Below are positions 1 to 8,019 of a stretch of DNA of 64,000 nucleotides, in pieces. How positions within the stretch are numbered: the first letter of the stretch is position 1; every line of letters starts with the position of its first letter. The translations under genes were made by a program, and so were the position numbers. The notes below the pieces were generated by a model that saw only the letters and a list, made by a program, of their open reading frames with translations, did not search any database and was not told where the DNA came from. The stretch lies in the NCBI RefSeq assembly GCF_900094735.1, contig NZ_FMBM01000002.1, positions 1,550,001 through 1,614,000 on the forward strand, in the 5' to 3' direction. The DNA is from Saliniramus fredricksonii (GTDB lineage Bacteria > Pseudomonadota > Alphaproteobacteria > Rhizobiales > Beijerinckiaceae).

Positions 1-204
1 AATCGTGGCCTATTGCATGCTCGGCCCGGCTGCACTGGCCGCGAGCAACCCGCCCGACCTGCTCGACCGGATAGAGGCCCGGATCGAGCGGGCGCTTGAG
101 GATGGCGACAGCCTCGATGCGCAGCTGGTGCTGCTTACCCTGCATGCGAAGGTCTGCCAGCCTGACGTGATCGCGCGTTACGGGCTGGAAAGCGATGGTG
201 CTTG
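1..204 (+). CDS. C-terminal end of an unrecognised protein, cut by the window edge
   Basis: An open frame enters from the left edge with no stop and ends at the TGA at 202-204, giving at least 67 residues. The visible part is acidic and helical (an Asp/Glu/Ala/Leu-rich stretch), with no signal peptide or membrane segment and no family I recognise. It ends 33 bases before coaD on the same strand and could be co-transcribed with it. A GTG at position 5 could in principle be a start, but the frame is open upstream of it, so I treat this as the end of a longer gene. Confidence 0.4.
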
Positions 205-237
205 AAGCGTGCCGTCGGACGGGCTAAGCCTTGCGCC

Positions 238-771
238 ATGACGCAGCAAACCAGTCAGCAGCCACGCCTGCGCACCGCCCTCTATACCGGCTCCTTCGAT
301 CCGGTCACGAATGGCCATCTCGACGTGATCGCCCAGGGCGCACGCCTGTGCGACCGGATCGTGCTCGCGATCGGCGTGCATCCGGGCAAGACGCCGCTGT
401 TTTCCCCCGCCGAGAAGGAAGCGATGCTGCGCGAAGCCTGTGCCGGTATCGCGCAGGCGGAGAATGTCGCCATCGACGTCATCACCTTCGACGATCTCGC
501 CGTCGATGCCGCCCGTCGCGCCGGCGCAGGCGTGATCCTTCGCGGTCTGCGCGACGGTTCGGATCTCGATTACGAGATGCAGATGGCCGGCATGAACGCC
601 ACCATGGCGCCGCAGGTGCAGACCGTGTTCCTGCCCGCCTCCCCTTCCGTGCGCCACATCACCGCCACGCTGGTGCGCCAGATCGCGAAGATGGGCGGCG
701 ACGTTTCCGCCTTTGCACCGCCCGTCGTGGTCGCGCGCCTGACCGAGAAGCTCGGTAACGGTGCGGCCTGA
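238..771 (+). CDS. coaD: phosphopantetheine adenylyltransferase
   Basis: Cytoplasmic enzyme that joins ATP and 4'-phosphopantetheine to give dephospho-CoA, the penultimate step of coenzyme A synthesis. The 177-residue product has the nucleotidyltransferase signature [10 protein letters not shown] near residues 18-27 and the family's RGLR motif at mid-length. The C-terminal ISSTxVR motif of the family appears as ITATLVR. A TTG at 202 in the same frame would add 12 residues; the ATG at 238 gives a length close to the usual 160-170 and is preferred, although no strong ribosome-binding site is visible before it. It is followed after about 40 bases by two cyclophilin genes, a common arrangement in Alphaproteobacteria. 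Confidence 0.95.
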   Translation: MTQQTSQQPRLRTALYTGSFDPVTNGHLDVIAQGARLCDRIVLAIGVHPGKTPLFSPAEKEAMLREACAGIAQAENVAIDVITFDDLAVDAARRAGAGVILRGLRDGSDLDYEMQMAGMNATMAPQVQTVFLPASPSVRHITATLVRQIAKMGGDVSAFAPPVVVARLTEKLGNGAA

Positions 772-811
772 TCCGGCGTCCCGAACATCAGCCCAACGGA
801 GCTTGCCCGCG

Positions 812-1357
812 ATGAAATCTCTCGCCCTCGCCGCCGCCCTGTTCGCCGCAGCCCTGCTGCCCGCACAGGCGCAGACCGCCGATGACCCGGCGAACACGCT
901 CGTCATGGAAACGCCGCATGGCGAGGTGGTCATCGCGCTGCGGCCCGATATCGCGCCCGCCCATGCCGAGCGCCTCGTTACCCTCACCCGTGAGGGATTC
1001 TATGACGACGTACCCTTCCACCGGGTGATCCCCGGCTTCATGGCCCAGACCGGCGATCCGACCGGGACCGGGATGGGTGGCTCCGAATTGCCGGATCTGC
1101 AGGCCGAATTCTCCTCGGAGCCCTTCACGCGGGGCAGCGTCGGCATGGCGCGCGCGCAAAATCCGAATTCCGCCAACAGCCAGTTCTTCATCGTCTATGA
1201 CCGCGCGAACTGGCTGGACAACGAATATACCCTGATCGGCGAAGTGGTCAGCGGCATGGAGGCGATCGACCAGATCGCGCCGGGTGCGGGCCAGAGCGGC
1301 ATGGTGGAGAATCCCGACCGGATCGAAAGCATGCGCGTTCTCGCCGACACCCAGTAA
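812..1357 (+). CDS. ppiA: exported cyclophilin-type peptidyl-prolyl isomerase
   Basis: 181 residues. The N-terminus is a signal peptide (MKSLALAAALFAAALLPAQA) with an Ala-x-Ala cleavage site near residue 20, so the mature enzyme should act in the periplasm on proline-containing folding substrates. The cyclophilin core is complete: PFHRVIPGFMAQTGDPTGTG with the catalytic Arg and the Phe-Met-Gln surface, then NSANSQFFI. The start is the ATG at 812, which places the signal peptide at the very N-terminus and has an ACGGA sequence about 12 bases upstream. It is followed directly by a second, cytoplasmic cyclophilin with strong sequence likeness, so the two look like a tandem duplication differing by the export signal. 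Confidence 0.9.
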   Translation: MKSLALAAALFAAALLPAQAQTADDPANTLVMETPHGEVVIALRPDIAPAHAERLVTLTREGFYDDVPFHRVIPGFMAQTGDPTGTGMGGSELPDLQAEFSSEPFTRGSVGMARAQNPNSANSQFFIVYDRANWLDNEYTLIGEVVSGMEAIDQIAPGAGQSGMVENPDRIESMRVLADTQ

Positions 1358-1391
1358 AAACCAACCTCGAATCGAGACAAAGGACGACATC

Positions 1392-1859
1392 ATGGCCGAT
1401 GCCGAGAACACCATCATCATGGAAACCACCAAGGGCCGCGTGGTCATCACACTGCGCCCGGATCTGGCCCCCGGCCATGTCGAACGCATCAAGACGCTGA
1501 CCCGTCAGGGCTTCTATGACGGCGTACCGTTCCACCGCGTGATCGACGGTTTCATGGCCCAGACAGGCGACCCCACCGGCACCGGCATGGGCGGCTCGGA
1601 TCTGCCGGATCTGCGCGCCGAGTTCAGCGCCGAGCCGCATGTGCGCGGTATCTGCTCGATGGCCCGCACCCAGGCGCCGCATTCCGCCAACAGCCAGTTC
1701 TTCATCTGCTTCGGCGATACCCGCTTCCTCGACAACCAGTACACGGTCTGGGGTCAGGTCAGCGAAGGCATGGAGAATGTCGACCAGATCAAGCGCGGCG
1801 AGCCGGTTCAGGATCCCGACAAGATCGTCTCCATGAAGGTCGCCGCCGACGCGGCCTGA
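1392..1859 (+). CDS. ppiB: cytoplasmic cyclophilin-type peptidyl-prolyl isomerase
   Basis: 155 residues without a signal peptide, so cytosolic. It carries the same cyclophilin signature as the preceding gene (PFHRVIDGFMAQTGDPTGTG, then NSANSQFFI). The ATG at 1392 is preceded by an AAAGG ribosome-binding site at 1379-1383. The gap to the upstream cyclophilin is 34 bases, so the pair is probably one transcript with coaD. The short GC-rich inverted repeat just after the stop (arms 1873-1879 and 1890-1896) lies between this gene and the convergent LysR gene and may help end transcription, although it lacks a T-run. Confidence 0.92.
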   Translation: MADAENTIIMETTKGRVVITLRPDLAPGHVERIKTLTRQGFYDGVPFHRVIDGFMAQTGDPTGTGMGGSDLPDLRAEFSAEPHVRGICSMARTQAPHSANSQFFICFGDTRFLDNQYTVWGQVSEGMENVDQIKRGEPVQDPDKIVSMKVAADAA

Positions 1860-1913
1860 TCAGATCCAGCGCGGCGGCGGGGCTCTCCTCGCCGCCGGTG
1901 GCACAGCCTCACG

Positions 1914-2828
1914 TCAGCCGATTGCGCGCATCTGCCAGGGCGGTACGGGCTGGAAGCGGCTGACGAGAAAATCGATGAAGACCCGCGCAGCCGGCATCGT
2001 GATTCCGCCGCCCGGGCGCACCGCATAGATCGCGCTCTCTGCCGGCGGACGGTATTCCTCCAGAATCGGCTTCAGACGCCCCGCCTCCACATCCTCCCCG
2101 ATCAGAAACGCCGGCAGGCGGGCAATGCCCACGCCGGCCAGCGCTGCGGCATGAAGGGATTCGACCGTATTGCAGGCGAAAGCCCCTTGCAGTTTCAGCC
2201 GCCGCCCGGTCGGTGAGCGATATCCCCAATCATTGAAACGCGTCTCGTGATTGAGCAGCAGGCAATCGCGGGCCTCCAGATCGCCGGGGTCACGCGGCGC
2301 TCCCCGTGCCGCGAGATAGGACGGGCTCGCCACGACGATGCGCTCGTTCAGTGCCAGCTTGCGCGCCACCAGCGATGAATCCGTGAGCGCAGCACTGCGA
2401 ATCGCCACATGCGTCCCGCTGGCGACGAGATCGATCATCTGATCCGTCAGTGTCAAATCGATCTGGACCTGGGGATGCGCACGCATGAAATCGATCGCGG
2501 CGGGCACGATATGCCGCTGCCCGAATGCGTTTGAGGCGCTGATTCGCAGCACCCCGCGGGGCTCCTGCGCGCTGTCACCCAACCCCTGCTCGAGGGCCGT
2601 GATCGCATCAAGGATGCGGCGTGCCTCCCCGATATAGGCCTCTCCGGCCTCAGTCAGCCGCATCGAGCGCGTCGTGCGCACCAGTAATTGTGTGCCGAGC
2701 CTTTGTTCCAGTTGGCTGACGCGCTTCGAGACGGCGGAATGGGTCATGCCAAGTGCACGCGCCGCCGGCGAAAAACCCTTCTGTTCTATGACGGCCACGA
2801 AGACGGCCATATCGCTGTAGCGATCCAT
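1914..2828 (-). CDS. LysR-family transcriptional regulator
   Basis: 304 residues. The N-terminal winged helix-turn-helix is typical (FVAVIEQKGFSPAARALGMT followed by HSAVSKRVSQLEQRLGTQLL, about residues 8-50), and the rest fits a LysR effector-binding domain. The start at 2828 (MDRYSDMAVF) has AGGA 5-8 bases upstream. An alternative start four residues earlier is less likely. The gene is divergent from the dioxygenase gene at 2965 with 136 bases between them, the classical arrangement in which the regulator controls the divergent gene and itself; this is inference. The sequence resembles the subgroup acting on metabolic or redox genes, but the inducer is unknown. Confidence 0.88.
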   Translation of the reverse strand: MDRYSDMAVFVAVIEQKGFSPAARALGMTHSAVSKRVSQLEQRLGTQLLVRTTRSMRLTEAGEAYIGEARRILDAITALEQGLGDSAQEPRGVLRISASNAFGQRHIVPAAIDFMRAHPQVQIDLTLTDQMIDLVASGTHVAIRSAALTDSSLVARKLALNERIVVASPSYLAARGAPRDPGDLEARDCLLLNHETRFNDWGYRSPTGRRLKLQGAFACNTVESLHAAALAGVGIARLPAFLIGEDVEAGRLKPILEEYRPPAESAIYAVRPGGGITMPAARVFIDFLVSRFQPVPPWQMRAIG

Positions 2829-2964
2829 TTGTTCCTGCAATCGACAGATGCTGGTCGGAATGAGCGAATTCGCATGAGACAGGAATTAGGCGACCTTCTC
2901 CTCAAGAATGCAACCCCACGCACTCGAAAGTCTGACACGAAACGCAAGCATTGAGGATGTCGCC

Positions 2965-4287
2965 ATGAAAACCCGTCACGAGATCAACACCCGTCACGAA
3001 ATCACCACCGACACATTCGGCCCCGCCACCAAGCATGCGCGCGACCGTTGCAACGGCGCCTGCAAGGGCAATTGCCGCTGCCCGCAGCCAGAACCGTCCC
3101 GCCCGGACATGGCCGATCTCACCCGCTACCCGCTGGTCAGCACCATGCGCGCCGTCAGCTTCGACGATGCTGTGGTCACGATCACCTGGGAAGACGACAC
3201 GATCAGCCGGTTTCATCACGGCTGGCTGCGCGAGAACAGCCCCGATCCCGCCTCCCGCCATCCCCATTCCCGGGAACGGCTGGTCTCGCCGCTGGATATT
3301 CCCGCTGACATCCGGCCCAAGAGCGTGACCCTCGAATCACCGGTCGCACTGGCCATCAGCTGGGATCTCGAAAACCAGCCGGTCAGCCGCTTCGATGCGG
3401 GATGGCTGCGCGCCCATTGCTATACCCGGCACCGCTTCATCGCCAACCCGACCCGCCATCACGCCAGCCTGACACCGCAGCCGGCTTACTGGAGCGCGGT
3501 GATGCATTCCGACGCCATGCTGCGTGTCTGGCTGCGCGATTATCTCGAAACCGGCTGGTCCGTTATTTCCGGTGCGCCGGATGAGCATGACCTCTCCACC
3601 CGCCTCGGCGCCCGGATCGGTGTCGTCCGCTCCAGCAATTTCGGCTTCCAGTTTGACGTGATGTCGAAGGCGGTACCGATTTCGAATGCCTATACGGCTT
3701 CGGATCTGCCGCTGCATACGGATATGCCGCATTATGAGCTGCCGCCCGGGACGCAGATCCTGCACTGCCTGCGCAACGATGCGGTCGGCGGCGAGAGCCT
3801 GCTTTCCGATGGGATTGCTGTCGCCAATCTGATGCGTGACCACCATCCGGAAGTTTTCCGGTTGCTGAGCCAGGTTTCGGTTCCCTTCCGTTTCCAGGAT
3901 GCGGATGGCGATTACAACAGCCGCCATCGGATCATCGAATGCGATGCGGCGCAGAATCCGATCTTCGTGAACTGGTCGAATTCCACACTCGCACCGCTGG
4001 ATGCCGATCCGGAAATCATGCCGCAATTGCGGGCCGCGATCCGGTTGTTCCTGGAATACCTGCAGGATCCGCGCTTCCTGATCACACTCAAGCTCAATGC
4101 GGGCCAGATGCTCGTCTTCGACAACCGCCGGATGCTGCACGGGCGCAAATCCTTCGACCCCACGACCGGCGGGCGCCATCTGCAGGGCTGCTATCTCGAC
4201 ACATCCGAGGTGCTGAGCCGCATGCGGATGCTCGAACGCGATAGCGGCGAGCAGGAAGATCCGGCTCCTGAGCCCGCCTTCATCTGA
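2965..4287 (+). CDS. gamma-butyrobetaine hydroxylase-like Fe(II)/2-oxoglutarate dioxygenase
   Basis: 440 residues. After a Cys-rich N-terminal extension (CNGACKGNCRC, about residues 30-40) comes a DUF971 domain (ITWEDDTISRFHHGWLREN and later PADIRPKSV), then a TauD/TfdA-type double-stranded beta-helix. The iron ligands are visible as the HTD of LHTDMPHYELP and the distal His of RRMLHGR. DUF971 plus TauD is the architecture of gamma-butyrobetaine hydroxylase and trimethyllysine hydroxylase. The substrate could be gamma-butyrobetaine or a related betaine. The ATG at 2965 has GAGGA about 10 bases upstream; an upstream in-frame ATG at 2908 lacks one. An MFS transporter follows and may carry the substrate or product. 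Confidence 0.85.
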   Translation: MKTRHEINTRHEITTDTFGPATKHARDRCNGACKGNCRCPQPEPSRPDMADLTRYPLVSTMRAVSFDDAVVTITWEDDTISRFHHGWLRENSPDPASRHPHSRERLVSPLDIPADIRPKSVTLESPVALAISWDLENQPVSRFDAGWLRAHCYTRHRFIANPTRHHASLTPQPAYWSAVMHSDAMLRVWLRDYLETGWSVISGAPDEHDLSTRLGARIGVVRSSNFGFQFDVMSKAVPISNAYTASDLPLHTDMPHYELPPGTQILHCLRNDAVGGESLLSDGIAVANLMRDHHPEVFRLLSQVSVPFRFQDADGDYNSRHRIIECDAAQNPIFVNWSNSTLAPLDADPEIMPQLRAAIRLFLEYLQDPRFLITLKLNAGQMLVFDNRRMLHGRKSFDPTTGGRHLQGCYLDTSEVLSRMRMLERDSGEQEDPAPEPAFI

Positions 4288-4297
4288 GCTGATTTCC

Positions 4298-4323
4298 GGG
4301 CGCCCCGCTGCGGCGGGGTGCCC
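4298..4323 (+). terminator. GC-rich hairpin after the dioxygenase gene
   Basis: An 11-bp stem with one G-T pair and a 4-base loop starts 10 bases after the stop codon of the dioxygenase gene. There is no T-run after it, so it could be a weak terminator or an RNA-stabilising hairpin between this gene and the MFS gene. Confidence 0.35.
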
Positions 4324-4361
4324 GCCCCTCGTTCATCAAACTCTTCTCGAAAGCCACGCCC

Positions 4362-5588
4362 ATGTCTCCCACCGAAGTCACCCCAAATACCGCACGTCGC
4401 GGCATCGTCATGCCCGCCCATGCGACCTTTCCGCAGATCGTGCGTCACTTCAGCTACATCCTCGGCGGCGTTCTCGCCTTCGGGCTGGCGACCGGGGGCC
4501 TGTTTCCGCTGATCGGAATCCGGCTCTACGAGAACGGTGCCAGCGATCTGGTGATCGGCCTGATCACCTCGGTTTTCTTCGCAGGAACCTTCGCCGGCGC
4601 CATCCTGACCGAAAAGCTCATCCGCCGGATGCGTCATGTGCGCACCTTCGCGCTCCTCGCCGCAACGGCGGGTGTGAGCACGATCGGGCTGGCCATGACC
4701 GACATGATCTCCGTCTGGGTGGCGCTGCGCTTCGTGACGGGCTTCTGCCTCGGCGGTTATTATGTCGTGGTCGAGAGCTGGATCAACTACTCCTCCAGCA
4801 ACGGCGCCAGGGCGCGCGGCCTGTCACTCTATGAAGCGGTGCGGATGCTCGGCATTGCGGCGAGCCCCTTCATCCTCGGCTTCGGCCTTGGCGCGCAACC
4901 CTATGTGCTTGCAGGCGTCTTCTTCATCATCGCCATCATCCCGCTGATGCTCTGCCCGCTGGAGGAGCCGCATCAGAACCCGCCCGGTTCGATGCCCTTC
5001 CTCAGCCTGATCACCAGCGCGCCGCTGGGCGTCCTTGCCTGCTTCGTCTCGGGCACCGTCAACGCCGCCTTCTATGGGATGTCGGGCGTCTATGGCGAGC
5101 GCGCCGGCCTGTCACAGACCGAGATCGCCTTCTTCATCGCGGCGATGCTGATCGGCCCGACCATCGCCCATCCGGTCGTCGGCGCAGTGGCCGACCGGAT
5201 GGGGCGGCTCTCGATGCTGCTGCTGACCGCAATCGGCTCGGCGCTCGCCTGCCTCGCCATCGCCGTCTTCGCGCCGGGCTTCTGGGGTCTCGCCCTGCTC
5301 AGCCTGATCGTCGGCGGCCTGAGCCATCCGGTCTATGCGCTGGGTCTGGCTTATGTGAACGACCAGCTCGATCCGGGTGATTTCGTCCGCGCCGGCGGCG
5401 CGCTCCTGATCGCCTTCTGCCTCGGCACGACCGTCGGCCCGACGGTGGCGGCCCTGGTGATGGGCGTGATCGGCGATGCCGGCCTCTACGTCTTCCTCGC
5501 CACCATTCTCGGTGTGACCGGGATCGGCACGATCATGGCGATGCAGGGGCGCGGCAGAACCGAGCGCCCCACCGTCCCCGCCGTGTGA
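4362..5588 (+). CDS. major facilitator superfamily transporter, YcaD-like
   Basis: 408 residues with about twelve hydrophobic segments, so an inner-membrane transporter. The first segment starts near residue 28, and the loop after the second segment contains the MFS-like basic run KLIRRMRH. A second loop (ADRMGRLSMLLL) repeats the pattern in the C-terminal half, as expected of the duplicated MFS fold. The sequence resembles the YcaD/UMF-type subgroup. Start 4362 is the first ATG; another at 4410 would remove 16 non-membrane residues and cannot be excluded. The substrate is unknown; being just downstream of the gamma-butyrobetaine-hydroxylase-like gene suggests a related metabolite. Confidence 0.85.
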   Translation: MSPTEVTPNTARRGIVMPAHATFPQIVRHFSYILGGVLAFGLATGGLFPLIGIRLYENGASDLVIGLITSVFFAGTFAGAILTEKLIRRMRHVRTFALLAATAGVSTIGLAMTDMISVWVALRFVTGFCLGGYYVVVESWINYSSSNGARARGLSLYEAVRMLGIAASPFILGFGLGAQPYVLAGVFFIIAIIPLMLCPLEEPHQNPPGSMPFLSLITSAPLGVLACFVSGTVNAAFYGMSGVYGERAGLSQTEIAFFIAAMLIGPTIAHPVVGAVADRMGRLSMLLLTAIGSALACLAIAVFAPGFWGLALLSLIVGGLSHPVYALGLAYVNDQLDPGDFVRAGGALLIAFCLGTTVGPTVAALVMGVIGDAGLYVFLATILGVTGIGTIMAMQGRGRTERPTVPAV

Positions 5589-5611
5589 ACCGACACGTCA
5601 GCAAAAAACAA

Positions 5612-5639
5612 AGAGCCCGGCGGGAGATCGCCGGGCTCT
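5612..5639 (-). terminator. Rho-independent terminator of rph
   Basis: A perfect 11-bp stem (5612-5622 with 5629-5639) and 6-base loop. Read on the minus strand it is followed by a T-rich tract, TTTGTTTTTT, and lies about 30 bases after the rph stop codon. It sits between rph and the convergent MFS gene, so it may also stop transcription from the other side. Confidence 0.85.
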
Positions 5640-5667
5640 GTCTGTTGCTTGGGGAGGTCGTCGGGCT

Positions 5668-6381
5668 TCAGGCGATGGTCTGCTTCTGCAAGCCGACGAG
5701 CTCCTCAACGCCACCGCGCGCGAGGCGCAGCAGCGAGAGGAATTCCTCTTCCGAGAACGGCTTGCCTTCCGCCGTGCCCTGCACCTCGACGATGCCGCCC
5801 TTGCCGGTAATGACGAAATTCGCATCGGTCTCGGCGGTGGAATCCTCCGCATAATCGAGATCGAGCACCGGCATGTCGCGGTAGATGCCGCAGGAGATCG
5901 CCGCAACGTGATCCTTGAGCGGATTGATCGAGATGATCGAGCGGCTCATCATCCAGGCAAAGCAATCGTTGAGCGCCACCCAGGCCCCGGTGATCGCGGC
6001 GGTGCGGGTGCCGCCATCGGCCTGGATCACGTCGCAATCGACCACGATCTGGCGCTCGCCGAAGGCATGCAGATCGACTACGGCACGCAGCGAACGCCCG
6101 ATCAGGCGCTGGATCTCCTGGGTGCGTCCGGAGGGCTTGCCGGAATTCACCTCGCGGCGGGTGCGCTCATGCGTGGCGCGCGGCAGCATGGCGTATTCTG
6201 CCGTCACCCAGCCCTTGCCCGTCCCGCGCAGCCAGGGCGGGCCGCGCTCTTCGAGGGAGGCGGCGCAGAGCACCTTGGTCTCACCGAAGGAAACGAGGCA
6301 CGAGCCCTCCGCATAGCGCGCGACACCGCGCTCGAGGGTAACGGGGCGCAACTGGTCGGGCTGGCGTTTGGATGGGCGCAT
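5668..6381 (-). CDS. rph: ribonuclease PH
   Basis: 237 residues, the normal length. This phosphorolytic 3'-to-5' exoribonuclease trims tRNA 3' ends. Sequence marks include the start [38 protein letters not shown] with the active-site arginine region following, and the RNase PH core [20 protein letters not shown] (seen with V in place of the first I). The start at 6381 matches the family N-terminus; the open frame continues upstream but that part is unrelated. In many relatives rph is beside hrcA; here it lies downstream of trpE with a 109-base gap, so the context is shifted. Confidence 0.95.
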   Translation of the reverse strand: MRPSKRQPDQLRPVTLERGVARYAEGSCLVSFGETKVLCAASLEERGPPWLRGTGKGWVTAEYAMLPRATHERTRREVNSGKPSGRTQEIQRLIGRSLRAVVDLHAFGERQIVVDCDVIQADGGTRTAAITGAWVALNDCFAWMMSRSIISINPLKDHVAAISCGIYRDMPVLDLDYAEDSTAETDANFVITGKGGIVEVQGTAEGKPFSEEEFLSLLRLARGGVEELVGLQKQTIA

Positions 6382-6490
6382 TCTGGTCTCCTGTTGAGGC
6401 CGTGGTGATAGACCGGGCACAGGCCCGCCGCAAGGGTTCGGCACAAGGGTACGACGCATATCGCGCCCGCAAGGTGTGGATCGCGGCGCC

Positions 6491-8014
6491 TTACTGGCCG
6501 CGCTGGCCGCGGCTGGCGAAGCGTACGGCGTCCTCTGCGGCCTTGAACAGGGCCTTGGACTTGTTGACGCATTCGATCCGCTCGGAAACCGGGTCGCTGT
6601 CATAGACGATGCCGGCGCCGGCCTGGACATACATCCTGCCGTCCTTGACCACGGCGGTGCGCAGGACGATGCAGGTATCCATCTGCCCGTCGGCGCCGAA
6701 ATAGCCGATGCAGCCGGCATAGGGCCCGCGCTTCTCCTTCTCAAGCTCGTCGATGATCTCCATCGCCCGCACCTTCGGCGCACCGGAGACCGTCCCTGCG
6801 GGAAAGCCCGCGACGAGCGCTTCGAGCGCGTCATGGCGTGAATCGAGGCGCCCGGTCACATTGGAGACGATGTGCATCACCTGGCTGTAATATTCGAGGA
6901 AGAAGCTGTCGGTGACCTCCACGGTGCCGTATTGCGCCACACGCCCGACATCGTTGCGCCCGAGATCGAGCAGCATCAGATGCTCGGCGCGTTCCTTCGG
7001 ATCGGCCAGCAGATCCTCGGCATGGCGGCGATCCTCCTCCGGCGTGGCGCCCCGGGGACGCGTGCCGGCGATGGGGCGCACGGTGACCTCCCCATCGCGC
7101 ACGCGCACGAGGATTTCCGGCGAGGAACAGACGATCTGGAAGTCCTCGAAATCGAGATAGCACAGGAACGGCGCCGGGTTGATCCGGCGCAGGGAGCGAT
7201 AGAGCGCGAAGGCCGGGAGCGGGAAATCGGCCTCGTAGCGCTGGGAGAGCACGATCTGGAAGGCGTCACCGGCGCGGATATATTCCTTGGCGCGCTCCAC
7301 CATACCCTCATATTCCGCATCCCCCGTATTGGAGCGGGCAGCCACGGGCGGAAGCGCGGCAGGGTCCGCCGCAACAGGCGCAATGACGGGCTTCTCGAGC
7401 GCATCGATCACGGCCTCAAGCCGCGCGATGCCGGTCTCATGCGCGCTCTTGGCGCTCACGCCGGCAGTTGGGCGGATCGGCGTGACGAGCGTGATCTCGT
7501 CGCGCACGGCATCAAAGACGACCATCACGGTGGGCCGGATCATGGTCGCGTCGGGCACGCCCAGCACATCCGGGTTGGGCGGACCAAGCCGCTCCATGGC
7601 GCGGACCATGTCGTAACCCAGATGGCCAAACAGACCCGCCGCCATCGGAGGCAGATCCGCCTCTTCCGGGATGGCGCTCTCGGCGATCAGGGCCCGCAGG
7701 CTCTCCAGCGGGGGGCGCGGATCAGGCGTGAAGGCGCTCTCGCCCGACAGCGCGGCACGGTTGATCGCGCAGGCGCCGTCATGGCAGCGCCAGATCAGAT
7801 CGGGGGCGAGACCGATCATGGAATAGCGCCCGCGCACCGCGCCGCCTTCGACCGATTCCAGCAGGAAGGCCGGCCCGGCATGGGCCGCACGCAGCTTCAG
7901 ATAAGCCGCGACAGGGGTTTCCAGATCGGCAATCAGGCGCGTCCGCAGGAGCGTGGCCGCGCCCGCTTGATATTTGTGCGCGAAATCATCGAAGGCGGGC
8001 GTGACGTCCATCAT
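6491..8014 (-). CDS. trpE: anthranilate synthase component I
   Basis: 507 residues, the usual size for a stand-alone TrpE, which converts chorismate and ammonia (from TrpG glutaminase) to anthranilate, the first step of tryptophan synthesis. Visible marks: LLESVEGG near residue 50 (part of the tryptophan feedback site), the chorismate-binding domain with [29 protein letters not shown] and [19 protein letters not shown]. It is not fused to TrpG, unlike the rhizobial TrpE(G). It begins 5 bases after the ppiD stop codon, so the two form an operon, as in several Hyphomicrobiales. No leader peptide with tandem Trp codons was sought in detail before ppiD. Confidence 0.95.
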   Translation of the reverse strand: MMDVTPAFDDFAHKYQAGAATLLRTRLIADLETPVAAYLKLRAAHAGPAFLLESVEGGAVRGRYSMIGLAPDLIWRCHDGACAINRAALSGESAFTPDPRPPLESLRALIAESAIPEEADLPPMAAGLFGHLGYDMVRAMERLGPPNPDVLGVPDATMIRPTVMVVFDAVRDEITLVTPIRPTAGVSAKSAHETGIARLEAVIDALEKPVIAPVAADPAALPPVAARSNTGDAEYEGMVERAKEYIRAGDAFQIVLSQRYEADFPLPAFALYRSLRRINPAPFLCYLDFEDFQIVCSSPEILVRVRDGEVTVRPIAGTRPRGATPEEDRRHAEDLLADPKERAEHLMLLDLGRNDVGRVAQYGTVEVTDSFFLEYYSQVMHIVSNVTGRLDSRHDALEALVAGFPAGTVSGAPKVRAMEIIDELEKEKRGPYAGCIGYFGADGQMDTCIVLRTAVVKDGRMYVQAGAGIVYDSDPVSERIECVNKSKALFKAAEDAVRFASRGQRGQ

Positions 8015-8019
8015 GAGCC

